A stretch of 64,000 nucleotides of DNA from Xenococcus sp. PCC 7305 (GTDB lineage: Bacteria; Cyanobacteriota; Cyanobacteriia; Cyanobacteriales; Xenococcaceae): contig NZ_ALVZ01000232.1 of assembly GCF_000332055.1 (NCBI RefSeq), positions 1 through 64,000 on the forward strand, given 5' to 3'. The first letter of the stretch is position 1. The number at the start of each line of letters is the position of its first letter. The notes beneath the pieces were generated by a model. The model saw nothing but the letters and a program-made list of their open reading frames with translations. It ran no database searches and was not told the origin of the DNA. The position numbers and the translations under genes are program-made. Below, in pieces: positions 1 through 8,042 of this stretch.

Positions 1-114
1 AAACTAGTGGACGCGGGCGTAAATAAGACAACCATCAACGAAGAGCAAAAAGCTGATATATCAAGACTTATTACTCATTACTTATTACTTATTACTTCCG
101 CGCAGCGGCACTAG
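1..114 (+). CDS. possible 3' end of a gene cut by the window edge
   Basis: Frame 1 is open from base 1 to a TAG at 112-114. The first 22 codons look protein-like (VDAGVNKTTINEEQKADISR). The last 15 codons are read through the tandem ACTTATT repeat and the GCGCAGCGG palindrome, so the stop lies inside repeat DNA. I do not recognise a family. It may be the tail of a real gene or a chance open frame. Confidence 0.25.
   Translation, partial: KLVDAGVNKTTINEEQKADISRLITHYLLLITSAQRH
66..114. repeat. tandem heptamer array plus CCGCGCAGCGG palindrome
   Basis: Four 7-base units (ACTTATT, ACTCATT, ACTTATT, ACTTATT) lie at 66-93, followed by a partial unit and the palindrome CCGCGCAGCGG at 98-108 and then CACTAG. 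The same heptamer-then-GCGCAGC arrangement recurs at 16041-16110, and the palindrome recurs at 42291-42301. It resembles the short tandemly repeated repetitive sequences known from cyanobacteria. Confidence 0.75.
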
Positions 115-155
115 AGTGCTAAAGGCTCAATAAGATAAAATAAACCTCAGTTTTT

Positions 156-488
156 ATGGTAGAGCAAGACCAGGATTTCCAAAATAAAGTCGAAGATTAC
201 TATCGTTTAATGGTTTGGAATCGATGGAGATTTGTGGTTTTTCTTTGGCTAACTTTAGGAAGTTATGGGATTTGGAGTTTGCGCCATGAAATTAAACTTT
301 GGTTAGAATATTTTACTTGGGCAGCGGTACGCTACGGACTCCGGTTTAATATGTTGTCTACTATGTGTCTGGCAATTTGTGTTGGGTTTACTTTATCAAC
401 ATTGATCTGGCAAAGTCGTAATATTATTTGGGGTTTATCAGACAAGGAAAAATATTATTTAGAACAAAAGGTGAAAGGTAAAGGGTGA
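156..488 (+). CDS. small two-helix membrane protein, unknown function
   Basis: This 110-residue protein is not recognised. It has two hydrophobic segments, about residues 24-41 (WRFVVFLWLTLGSYGIW) and 66-85 (MLSTMCLAICVGFTLSTLIW). The N-terminus is charged and the C-terminal tail is Lys-rich (EQKVKGKG). It starts with ATG a short distance after the repeat array. The stop is followed by AT-rich DNA and no partner gene. It is probably an inner-membrane protein, and the reading frame itself is the only coding evidence. Confidence 0.55.
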   Translation: MVEQDQDFQNKVEDYYRLMVWNRWRFVVFLWLTLGSYGIWSLRHEIKLWLEYFTWAAVRYGLRFNMLSTMCLAICVGFTLSTLIWQSRNIIWGLSDKEKYYLEQKVKGKG

Positions 489-659
489 AATATGAAAGGT
501 TAAACCCAAAAGCTAAAACCTAAAACCCTGACTGACGGACAGAAGTAGTGGAAAGCAAGATATAGCAGTGTAAAGAGAAAAAGGGAGAGTATTCATGGAA
601 AGTTAATTTTCCACACTGCTAGTTTTCTTAAATTTAATTCAACTCAGTAAATACCTTAA

Positions 660-1745
660 TTACAATGCAGCCTTAACAGCTTGACGGATCTCTGCCATTC
701 GAATACTCGTGCCTTCTCCCATTCCGGGGCATGCTGTGTTGAATCGATCACGGTGTCCGATAATTCGAGGAAGATTTCTATTGGGTCTTCCAGGAAATGC
801 TGTTGGTGTTGAAACCGAAACAGTTGGATCTGTAATTCCTATACGCTGGCACAGTCTAATACACAAGGCAACAGCTGAATTGAATTGTGCATCTGTAATT
901 CGGCTTCCGGGTAAATGGTAACTACCATCAAAGGCAATTCCAAAACCATCATTGATTCCATCATGTGCGCCACGTTTGCGATTATAGCGACCTTCATAAA
1001 TACGACCACTTGGCATAATGACATAGTGATAACCAATATCAGACCAATTATTACCATTCACATGTCCATTGCGGATTTTTCGCATTCTCTGAAATTCAGT
1101 TGCTTGACTGGCATTGGGAGATAGTGTCACATTAACAGTGTGATGAAGAGTTATACGCTTGGCGTTGAGGGTCGGAAGACCAGATGGCGTAGATGGTGCG
1201 CCCCATACTTGTCGAGTAATAATGTCGGTATCTGTCGTAACGTTAATATTAGTTTGAATCCGCTCTTGATCAGAAACAATTACTTCAAGCAGTCGCTGTC
1301 CTCCTTGGGATAAGACAAGTGTTGCTTGCCACTTTCCTCCTTGAACAACAGGAGTAGCAACATCAAATCGTCGATCAATACGAATTAATAATTCTTCTCC
1401 ATCCTCAAGGTCATCAGCCTCCCCTTCAATAACAAAGGATTCTAATGTTTTAATTTGGGCAGGAAGATTGGTAATGCGAAGACTGGGAGTTGCTACACCA
1501 ACTTCAATATTCCTGGTTTGGGTCTCGCCTCCAATGGTAATAGTCATTCGACGATCACCAGGAGATAAAAAGACAAAATCAACCTGCCAAGAACCATCAT
1601 CTGCAACTTGTCCACCCACCGATCTAAATTGGTTATCAATAGTTAGATTAATTTGCTCACCTATTAAGTCATTAGATGTAGTTCCTTTAATAGAAAAAGA
1701 TTGATTCGTTTCAACCTGATCAGGAATATCAGTAATGGCAATCAT
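660..1745 (-). CDS. PGRP/amidase_2-type N-acetylmuramoyl-L-alanine amidase with Ig-like repeats
   Basis: This is a predicted zinc amidase that cuts the MurNAc-L-Ala bond of peptidoglycan. Residues 4-82 and 90-170 are two related beta-rich modules (ITDIPDQVETNQSF and ITNLPAQIKTLESF), which look like Ig-like or bacterial adhesion folds. The catalytic domain covers about 178-361: an RQVWGAP entry, His201 in LHHT, Tyr239 in IGYH, His331 in GHRD and Cys339 in TACPG. These match the zinc ligands and catalytic Tyr of T7 lysozyme-like PGRP domains. No signal peptide is visible, so export would need another route or the enzyme acts after lysis. The divergent neighbour is a lipoprotein gene. The catalytic assignment is strong; the substrate and biological role are inferred. 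Confidence 0.88.
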   Translation of the reverse strand: MIAITDIPDQVETNQSFSIKGTTSNDLIGEQINLTIDNQFRSVGGQVADDGSWQVDFVFLSPGDRRMTITIGGETQTRNIEVGVATPSLRITNLPAQIKTLESFVIEGEADDLEDGEELLIRIDRRFDVATPVVQGGKWQATLVLSQGGQRLLEVIVSDQERIQTNINVTTDTDIITRQVWGAPSTPSGLPTLNAKRITLHHTVNVTLSPNASQATEFQRMRKIRNGHVNGNNWSDIGYHYVIMPSGRIYEGRYNRKRGAHDGINDGFGIAFDGSYHLPGSRITDAQFNSAVALCIRLCQRIGITDPTVSVSTPTAFPGRPNRNLPRIIGHRDRFNTACPGMGEGTSIRMAEIRQAVKAAL

Positions 1746-1840
1746 AATTATTATTTTTTCTTACAGATTTTGAGGATCAAAAATTTAAATTATGTAGATA
1801 AGAGATATTGGAAAACATAAAGGTAACTGGAGTCAACTAA

Positions 1841-2296
1841 TTGAAACGAAACTCAACAATATTAATTATTCTTTTTAAGATTATTTTATTGCTAATTCTT
1901 ATTGGTTGTAGTAATAAGAGCAAAAAAGAATCTAATATACAATCTTATTTAACGCTAGAACGTAACGAATACATTCCAGTTGAAATCGAGAATATTTCAG
2001 AAGATATCCCATTAACTGGCAAAAATCCTAGCAAAATTGCCTTAGCTATATTTGGTTTCAAAGATAATGTAGAAGGTAATTTTCAGGAAGAATTAACAGT
2101 TAACACGAATAATCCCAATCAGTTAATTGTCACATTGGCACAAATGGGATTCCCTGACGACTCTGTACGTAACATCCGATATCGAATCGAGTTTATTCCC
2201 AAGGACAATCAATGGCATTTAGTATGGGCTGGTTGGCAACAAATGTGTTGGCCAGGACGTGGCTCTCAAGACTGGACTACTGAGCAATGTTTTTAA
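1841..2296 (+). CDS. small predicted lipoprotein
   Basis: This 151-residue protein begins with a TTG codon and a lipoprotein signal: a Lys-Arg N-terminus, a hydrophobic run at about 7-21 and a lipobox Leu-Ile-Gly-Cys with Cys23. The mature part is polar and has no recognised domain. It ends in a Trp- and Cys-containing stretch (AGWQQMCWPGRG, then EQCF), which could form disulfides outside the cytoplasm. It diverges from the PGRP amidase gene with a 95-base gap. The signal is clear; the function is unknown. Confidence 0.65.
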   Translation: MKRNSTILIILFKIILLLILIGCSNKSKKESNIQSYLTLERNEYIPVEIENISEDIPLTGKNPSKIALAIFGFKDNVEGNFQEELTVNTNNPNQLIVTLAQMGFPDDSVRNIRYRIEFIPKDNQWHLVWAGWQQMCWPGRGSQDWTTEQCF

Positions 2297-2359
2297 ATAT
2301 TGACCTAATTGTGAAACGGAAATTAGGACTCACCCGCTTTGAAAATCAAGCCAAAATAG

Positions 2360-2647
2360 AGGGAAAACCAGCGAAACTGTAGGCCGAAAAAGCTATACTA
2401 TAGTGTGGTTATTCAGATTCAAGGTCTGAGAACACAAGTAAATCCACATTGTAAGCGTGGTCTAAGCTATCTTAAAATAGGCTTAAGATGGATTAACGGA
2501 GTGATTAATAAGGGTTGTACTTTGTTCTCTCCTGTTGCTTTACTGACTCAAGATCCTCAACCTTGTTTTGCCTCTAAGAAAGCTAAAAAGCAATACGATG
2601 ATGCCATTTTATTCTCTCGAATTAGAGCGTTGAAATGTTCTATTTAA
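2360..2647 (+). pseudogene. probable remnant of a transposase C-terminus
   Basis: The frame is open from 2360, just after a TAG at 2357-2359, and has no good upstream start. It encodes a basic stretch including VNPHCKRGLSYLKIGLRWI. From memory this resembles the C-terminal tail of IS4-type transposases, where a basic block precedes a GLxYLxIG-like segment. An overlapping frame starting GTG at 2311 reads VKRKLGLTRFENQAK and stops at 2380-2382, which may be the frameshifted upstream part. No terminal inverted repeats were seen. The family assignment is tentative. Confidence 0.4.
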
Positions 2648-2692
2648 ATTTAGCTTTCCTAAAATGTGTCAGGCAGCCAGCCTAAAACCTAA

Positions 2693-3673
2693 TTAAGTAG
2701 TCTGAAAAATATTTTGCACCATTGGTTTTTTGACCTTGACCGCAGCCTTGTCTAATTCGGCAATCTCTCCCGAATCCAATTGCCAAGCGATCGCACCAAT
2801 ATTTTGTTTCGCCTGTTCGGGGTTTTTTGCTCCAGGAATCGGAATTGTGCCCTTACTAATGCACCAATTGATTGCTACTTGAGCCATTGTTTTCTCCCGA
2901 GATTTGGCCACTGCTGCTAAACAGTCCAAAAGCGATCGCGCTCCTGGCAAGATTTGTTTACAGACCCAACCCCGCAGCCCTGGAGGTAAATTGTCTTTAA
3001 CCGAATATTTACCTGTCAAAAGTCCTAATGCCAAAGGACTATAGGCAATGAGTTGGATGCCTAGCTCGTCGCAAACTTCTTTTAAGCCCAACTCTGTGAC
3101 AGGATAAGTTGAGAGGAGAGAATATTGAACTTGTAATGTGGCAATAGTGATACCGCGATCGCGAAATCTTTGGTGAACCTTTCTGAGTCGTTTCGGCCCA
3201 TAATTAGACAAGCCAACAGCTTTGACCAATCCCTGTTCGTAAAGATCTCCCAACCCATCGAGGAGTTGCCATTCTTGCAGCGGAAAATAGTTGCCCGTTG
3301 ACCAATGCATTTGTACCAGATCAATATTTTTCCCAAATCTCTGAGCTGAGGCGAGACCGGCTTTGACCATCGCTTTGCGAGTTAGTCGCCAGGGATAGGG
3401 AGCGAGTTTGGTTGCAAGGCAAATATTTTCTTGATTAGCCCCTACATATTTACTCGTGAACTTGCCTAGGAGCATCTCGCTACGTCCGTTTAGCTTTCCG
3501 GTTCCATAGGAATCGCCCGTATCAAACAGAGTTACCCCATTACTAACGCAGAGCTCAAAAACCTCTTGTAGCTCGTGATCCATTGATTCGTCATAGCCCC
3601 AAAGCAAACGATTTCCCCAAGCCCAAGTTCCACAACCCATTTTTGGGATAAATAATTGTTTTTTGGTGTTCAT
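2693..3673 (-). CDS. aldo/keto reductase
   Basis: This is an NADPH-dependent oxidoreductase of the aldo/keto reductase superfamily, 326 residues, with a TIM-barrel fold. The catalytic tetrad is visible: Asp51 and Tyr56 in FDTGDSYG, Lys89 in ATKL and His123 in QMHW. The C-terminal cofactor region contains the IPIPGAKNPEQAKQN stretch that binds the NADP phosphate. The length is normal and the protein is cytosolic. It is a single gene divergent from the downstream permease gene. The substrate cannot be told from sequence. Confidence 0.93.
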   Translation of the reverse strand: MNTKKQLFIPKMGCGTWAWGNRLLWGYDESMDHELQEVFELCVSNGVTLFDTGDSYGTGKLNGRSEMLLGKFTSKYVGANQENICLATKLAPYPWRLTRKAMVKAGLASAQRFGKNIDLVQMHWSTGNYFPLQEWQLLDGLGDLYEQGLVKAVGLSNYGPKRLRKVHQRFRDRGITIATLQVQYSLLSTYPVTELGLKEVCDELGIQLIAYSPLALGLLTGKYSVKDNLPPGLRGWVCKQILPGARSLLDCLAAVAKSREKTMAQVAINWCISKGTIPIPGAKNPEQAKQNIGAIAWQLDSGEIAELDKAAVKVKKPMVQNIFQTT

Positions 3674-3885
3674 AATATAGTTTTGCTATGATTTAACAAA
3701 TTTAATAATAAGTTTAATATTGAAGACATTCTTTTTCTATAAGGCGATATTAATAAGCGATCTCATTTCTTCGGCACATCAAAAAACACTTTCTAAAAAA
3801 TTTATACTAATATTTTTGTCATACAATAACCCTAGCTGTCTTTAACAATCACAAAACTAGTTATTAAAGCCATAAGAAATATTTC

Positions 3886-4935
3886 ATGGAAAACAATTTA
3901 AAATCAATTGATTTAGTTATTCGGATTTTTGTTCTTGGGTTAGTGGCTGCCTGGTGTTTTATCTTAGTTCGTCCCTTCATCGCGCTAGTCCTTTGGGCAT
4001 CAATTTTGGCGATCGCATTGTTTCCTCTCTTTCTTTGGCTAAAGAGCTTGTTAGGGGGACGAGCGAAATTGTCGGCAACTTTAATAACCTTAATTGGGAT
4101 CGCGATTATCATCGGTCCTGTGAGCTTTATCGCTACAGTTTTAGTCAGTAATATTCAAACTCTTGCCGAAAATGTTTCAGCAGGAACCTTGGTGGTACCG
4201 CCGCCTCCAGAAGGAGTTGCCACATGGCCGTTTATTGGCGAATCGGTAAACAATATTTGGCAAGAGGCTGCCGTCAACCTAGGAGCTGTTTTAGATAAGT
4301 TTGGGCCGCAAATTAAAGGTATCACTAAAAGTTTGTTGTTGTTGAGTGCCAATACCGGTCTAACTATTTTAAAATTTATTGCTTCTCTCATAATTTCTGC
4401 CCTCTTAATGCTCAATGCCGAAGGCATTACCCGTGGGCTGACTCGATTTATGACCAGACTCTCCCCTAACCAGGGACAAGCTTTTTTACAACTTGCAGCG
4501 GCCACAGTTCGCAATGTCACTCGCGGCGTTCTAGGAATCGCGATTTTACAAAATCTTTTAATTGGTATTGGTCTGACCGTTGGCGGGATTCCCGCGGCAG
4601 GATTATTGTCACTTTTATGCTTGTTTTTGACAGTGATTCAGATTGGGCCGGGTCTGATTGTAATTGCAACCTTGTTTTTTGCCTGGTCAAATATGAGTAC
4701 TCTGAGTGCAATTCTTTTCACCCTGTGGATGATACCTGCTATGTTGGTGGACAATGTACTTAAACCTATTTTGATGGCATCGGGGCTCTCTGTGCCAATG
4801 TTGGTCATTTTGATTGGGGTGCTTGGCGGTACATTTGCCCACGGCATTGTTGGTCTTTTCATCGGCCCTGTTACCCTGAGTGTGGGCTATGAATTGATCA
4901 ATTCATGGATTAACAGTGATTCTTCTGTTGCTTAG
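3886..4935 (+). CDS. AI-2E family (PerM-like) membrane permease
   Basis: This 349-residue inner-membrane protein has about eight hydrophobic segments: two near the N-terminus, a soluble stretch at about 90-160, then a dense helical half. The C-terminal part has the family-typical order of Gly-rich helices (LIGIGLTVGGIPAAGLLSLLC, then VDNVLKPILM and GVLGGTFAHGIVGLFIGPV). The family is named for AI-2 export but its members differ in substrate, so transport of a small molecule or ion is all that can be claimed. It starts with ATG. murJ follows 94 bases downstream in the same direction. Confidence 0.88.
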   Translation: MENNLKSIDLVIRIFVLGLVAAWCFILVRPFIALVLWASILAIALFPLFLWLKSLLGGRAKLSATLITLIGIAIIIGPVSFIATVLVSNIQTLAENVSAGTLVVPPPPEGVATWPFIGESVNNIWQEAAVNLGAVLDKFGPQIKGITKSLLLLSANTGLTILKFIASLIISALLMLNAEGITRGLTRFMTRLSPNQGQAFLQLAAATVRNVTRGVLGIAILQNLLIGIGLTVGGIPAAGLLSLLCLFLTVIQIGPGLIVIATLFFAWSNMSTLSAILFTLWMIPAMLVDNVLKPILMASGLSVPMLVILIGVLGGTFAHGIVGLFIGPVTLSVGYELINSWINSDSSVA

Positions 4936-5029
4936 TTCTTCGTGACAAACCCATTAAGCTTGATTTTCCGTTTTAGAAAAATTGATCTAGAATTCCTGTG
5001 GAAAGCTCAATCAAATATACCAAAACTCT

Positions 5030-6631
5030 GTGTCTGCCAATAAAAAATCGTCCCGTTCGTTAGCTGGAATCGCTGGTATTGTTGCGATCGCAACCTTAAT
5101 TAGTAAAATTTTTGGCTTAGTCAGAGAACAAGTTATTGCTGCTGCATTTGGTGTGGGAACGGTAGCTAATGCCTATACCTATGCCTATGTGATCCCAGGT
5201 TTTCTTTTTATTCTCCTTGGTGGCATCAATGGCCCATTTCATAGTGCATTAGTTAGTGTTTTAGCTAAACGAGATAAATCTGAAGCCGCGCCAATTGTTG
5301 AAACTGTATCAACCTTAGTTAGTACGCTGCTGCTGCTAGTTACTATAGGGATAATTATTTTTGCCGATCGCATTATTGCGTTTCAAGCTCCAGGATTAGA
5401 AGAAGAAGTCAGAAACATTGCCATTCTCCAGCTTCAGATTATGGCGCCTTTGGCCTTATTGGCAGGATTGATTGGTATTGGCTTTGGGACGCTGAATGCT
5501 TCTGATAGTTATTGGTTGCCAAGCATTAGTCCCTTGTTTTCTAGTGTGACAATCTTTGTCTGTGTTGGAGTAGTGTTGTGGCGTGTGGGAGAGCAATTAA
5601 ATACTCCTGAATATATTCAGCTTGGCGCGATCGCTTTTGCTGGAGCAACACTTGTGGGAGCGATTTTGCAATGGCTGGTGCAACTGATTGCTCAATGGCG
5701 ATCGGGCATGGGCAGATTACGGTTGCGTTTTGATTATCGCATTCCTGGAGTGATGGATGTCTTAAAGGTCATGACTCCTGCGACTCTTTCTTCGGGGATG
5801 CTCCAAATTAATGTTTATACCGATTTATTTTTTGCCTCTTTTATTCCTGGGGCAGCCGCTGCAATGCGCTATGGAAATTTTATTGCGCTAACACCTTTGG
5901 GTATTATTTCTAACACCATACTTGTTCCTTTTTTGCCGGTATTTTCTCGTTTAACTGCCCCCGAAAATTGGACAGAGCTCAAGATGAGGATTCGTCAGGG
6001 TTTGTTTTTGTCAGCCTTGACAATGTTGCCTTTGACGGCAATTTTTATTGCTTTGTCTTTGCCCATTGTGAAATTAGTTTATCAGCGATCGCAGTTCGAT
6101 GCCGAAGCTTCTAGTATTGTTGCGCCTTTATTATTAACCTATGGCCTGGGTTTATTCTTTTATCTTTCTCGTGATGTTTTGGTTCGGGTTTTCTATGCTT
6201 TAGGTGATGGCAAAACTCCGTTTAAAATTAGTATTCTCAATATTTTCTTTAATGTAGTTTTAGATTATTTTTTGGTTAATGCTTTTCAAGCCCCAGGTTT
6301 AGTTATGGCAACCATTGGGGTAAATATTATTTCTATGGCCATCTTTTTATGGCTTTTGCATCGTCGCTTGAATGGTTTACCTTTAAGGCAATGGTTTTTA
6401 TCTTTTTCAGGATTAATTGTGGCCACAATTTTGGCAAGTATTGGTGGTTATGGCACTAGTTGGGTTTGGGAAACTTATTTGGGCAATGATAATATTTTGT
6501 TTTTGTTATTGGAGTTAGGAATTGCTAGTTTAGTTTCTGTGACGATCTTTTTCGTGGCGGCGATTCCTTTGAAGTTACCAGAGTTACAAATGCTCGGCGA
6601 TCGGATTCGCCAGAAATTGGGTAGGAAGTAA
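5030..6631 (+). CDS. murJ: lipid II flippase MurJ (MviN family)
   Basis: MurJ moves undecaprenyl-linked lipid II across the inner membrane for peptidoglycan synthesis. The 533-residue protein has about 14 hydrophobic helices and the family signature near the N-terminus (ISKIFGLVREQVIAAAFG), then GGINGPFHSALV and the R-rich loop YLSRDVLVRVFYALGDGKTPF. The start is GTG at 5030; no in-frame ATG lies nearby. It follows the AI-2E family gene with a 94-base gap and could share its transcript. Length and motif order are complete. Confidence 0.93.
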   Translation: MSANKKSSRSLAGIAGIVAIATLISKIFGLVREQVIAAAFGVGTVANAYTYAYVIPGFLFILLGGINGPFHSALVSVLAKRDKSEAAPIVETVSTLVSTLLLLVTIGIIIFADRIIAFQAPGLEEEVRNIAILQLQIMAPLALLAGLIGIGFGTLNASDSYWLPSISPLFSSVTIFVCVGVVLWRVGEQLNTPEYIQLGAIAFAGATLVGAILQWLVQLIAQWRSGMGRLRLRFDYRIPGVMDVLKVMTPATLSSGMLQINVYTDLFFASFIPGAAAAMRYGNFIALTPLGIISNTILVPFLPVFSRLTAPENWTELKMRIRQGLFLSALTMLPLTAIFIALSLPIVKLVYQRSQFDAEASSIVAPLLLTYGLGLFFYLSRDVLVRVFYALGDGKTPFKISILNIFFNVVLDYFLVNAFQAPGLVMATIGVNIISMAIFLWLLHRRLNGLPLRQWFLSFSGLIVATILASIGGYGTSWVWETYLGNDNILFLLLELGIASLVSVTIFFVAAIPLKLPELQMLGDRIRQKLGRK

Positions 6632-6650
6632 ATGATAAATGATAGTTCGT

Positions 6651-7238
6651 CTATCGAGATAATTCATTAATTTCAGTTGAGTCTTCAGGTTTCTCAAGGA
6701 GGATTTGAATAATTCTTGAAAGTTTAGTATTTGGGAAAGCTGGCGTAACAGTGAAGATAACTATGGCAACCAATACTGAGTAGATAAAAGTTGCGACAAT
6801 ACCTGCACATACAGATACGCAAAACTTAGTATTATCTTTAACGATTTTCTCAATAGGTTTTACGAAGTTTTCTTGAGAAATTTGACTTACATATTCTTCA
6901 AGAATTTCATTTAATGATTTTTCAGATTGCTTGCCAAGATTTTCTACCATGTCACTATTTTCATCTTGGAAGGATCTAATTATAGTTTTAATCTGCTCAT
7001 CAGAGGGAGCAACCCCTTCATCCCTTGTATATTTTTCAATAAACTGATGCTTATGAAGCGAATACTGCGCATATGCCACCATTGCTGACAAACGAGAAAA
7101 ATCTGATTTGTCTTTACCAGATAGCAAAATTGAAAAAACAATGGCATCTTCATTTCCTACTGCTGCCCATGAATTTGTCCTTGGATTTATTCCAGACTTG
7201 TTAAGCTGAGATTCTTTATCATCATTAGATTCAATCAT
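6651..7238 (-). CDS. single-pass membrane protein encoded downstream of a TIR gene
   Basis: This 195-residue protein has a soluble, largely helical N-terminal part (about 30-135), one strong transmembrane segment at 139-165 (CVSVCAGIVATFIYSVLVAIVIF) and a short tail. The N-terminal part includes YAQYSLHKHQFIEKYTRDEG and an acidic helix. Its start codon overlaps the stop of the TIR gene by four bases (ATGA), so the two are translationally coupled. The pairing suggests a TIR effector with a membrane partner. I do not recognise the family. Confidence 0.8.
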   Translation of the reverse strand: MIESNDDKESQLNKSGINPRTNSWAAVGNEDAIVFSILLSGKDKSDFSRLSAMVAYAQYSLHKHQFIEKYTRDEGVAPSDEQIKTIIRSFQDENSDMVENLGKQSEKSLNEILEEYVSQISQENFVKPIEKIVKDNTKFCVSVCAGIVATFIYSVLVAIVIFTVTPAFPNTKLSRIIQILLEKPEDSTEINELSR

Positions 7239-7948
7239 TCTTTATTACTTTCTAATTCTCTCTCAGCCTGGATAAAAATATTTTCTTCCCCACCATAGAA
7301 AATATTATAGTTTTCACTATTTTTTTCTGTCAACCAAATGGGCCGTTTTGAAAATCTTTTTTTTATATTGATTTTCTTATCTGGATTGTGAACGATTTCT
7401 TCAATTAATTGCAAAAGCTTTTTTAAATAAGTATCTTGCTGATTTTGAGATAATGAACCCAATGGCTGGGATAAATTCAAAAAATCATGGTTTAGTAGAT
7501 TTTGTTTGTTGAGCTGCGTACTTAGAGCAAGAGCTTCGAGGTGAGTTGATTCAACAAATATTGGAATGACTTGAGTGCAATTTTCTTGAGCTACTTTAAG
7601 AATAGAAGTAAGTTCAGATTTACTAAGAAAATTTGATGCCACGTATGATGGACTAATCAAAACAATAGTAATATCGGCTAATTCTATAAATTGCTTGATT
7701 TGTTCATCCCAATTTTGACCTGGCAAAATATCCATATCTGATAAGACAATTATCTCCCCTGAGTTCACAAGAGGTTCAAGGCAGGTGCGTATTTTTTTGA
7801 CCCATATATAATCTTTTCGACTGTAGCTAATAAATACGTTCACAGTGCTATCCTCTGTTTTCGCGTTTCTCAAATTTTTGACTCTTTTAAAGTTTGTCCA
7901 GTCAGTTGGCCAAATTAAGTAAATTGTATTCTCTGATTTTATCAACAT
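7235..7948 (-). CDS. TIR-domain protein
   Basis: Residues 36-140 form a TIR domain. VNVFISYSRKDYIWVKKI is the betaA/box 1 region, the loop around DMDILPGQNW is box 2-like, and ITIVLISPSYVASNFLSKSEL ends in Glu112, the position of the catalytic Glu in NAD-cleaving TIR domains. Bacterial TIR proteins often act as NADases or NAD-derived signal makers in antiphage defence, but some only mediate protein contacts. The remaining part (about 140-237) has no recognised domain. It is the first gene of a two-gene minus-strand operon with a membrane protein. NADase activity is inferred from the conserved Glu only. Confidence 0.85.
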   Translation of the reverse strand: MLIKSENTIYLIWPTDWTNFKRVKNLRNAKTEDSTVNVFISYSRKDYIWVKKIRTCLEPLVNSGEIIVLSDMDILPGQNWDEQIKQFIELADITIVLISPSYVASNFLSKSELTSILKVAQENCTQVIPIFVESTHLEALALSTQLNKQNLLNHDFLNLSQPLGSLSQNQQDTYLKKLLQLIEEIVHNPDKKINIKKRFSKRPIWLTEKNSENYNIFYGGEENIFIQAERELESNKE

Positions 7949-8042
7949 CTAAAAGGTAAATATTGTCTAAGTCAGATTTTTTATCGGAGCCTCTTATTAA
8001 ATTCTTAAAAAACTGTTACAATAAGGTTGATTCTTGCAGCTC

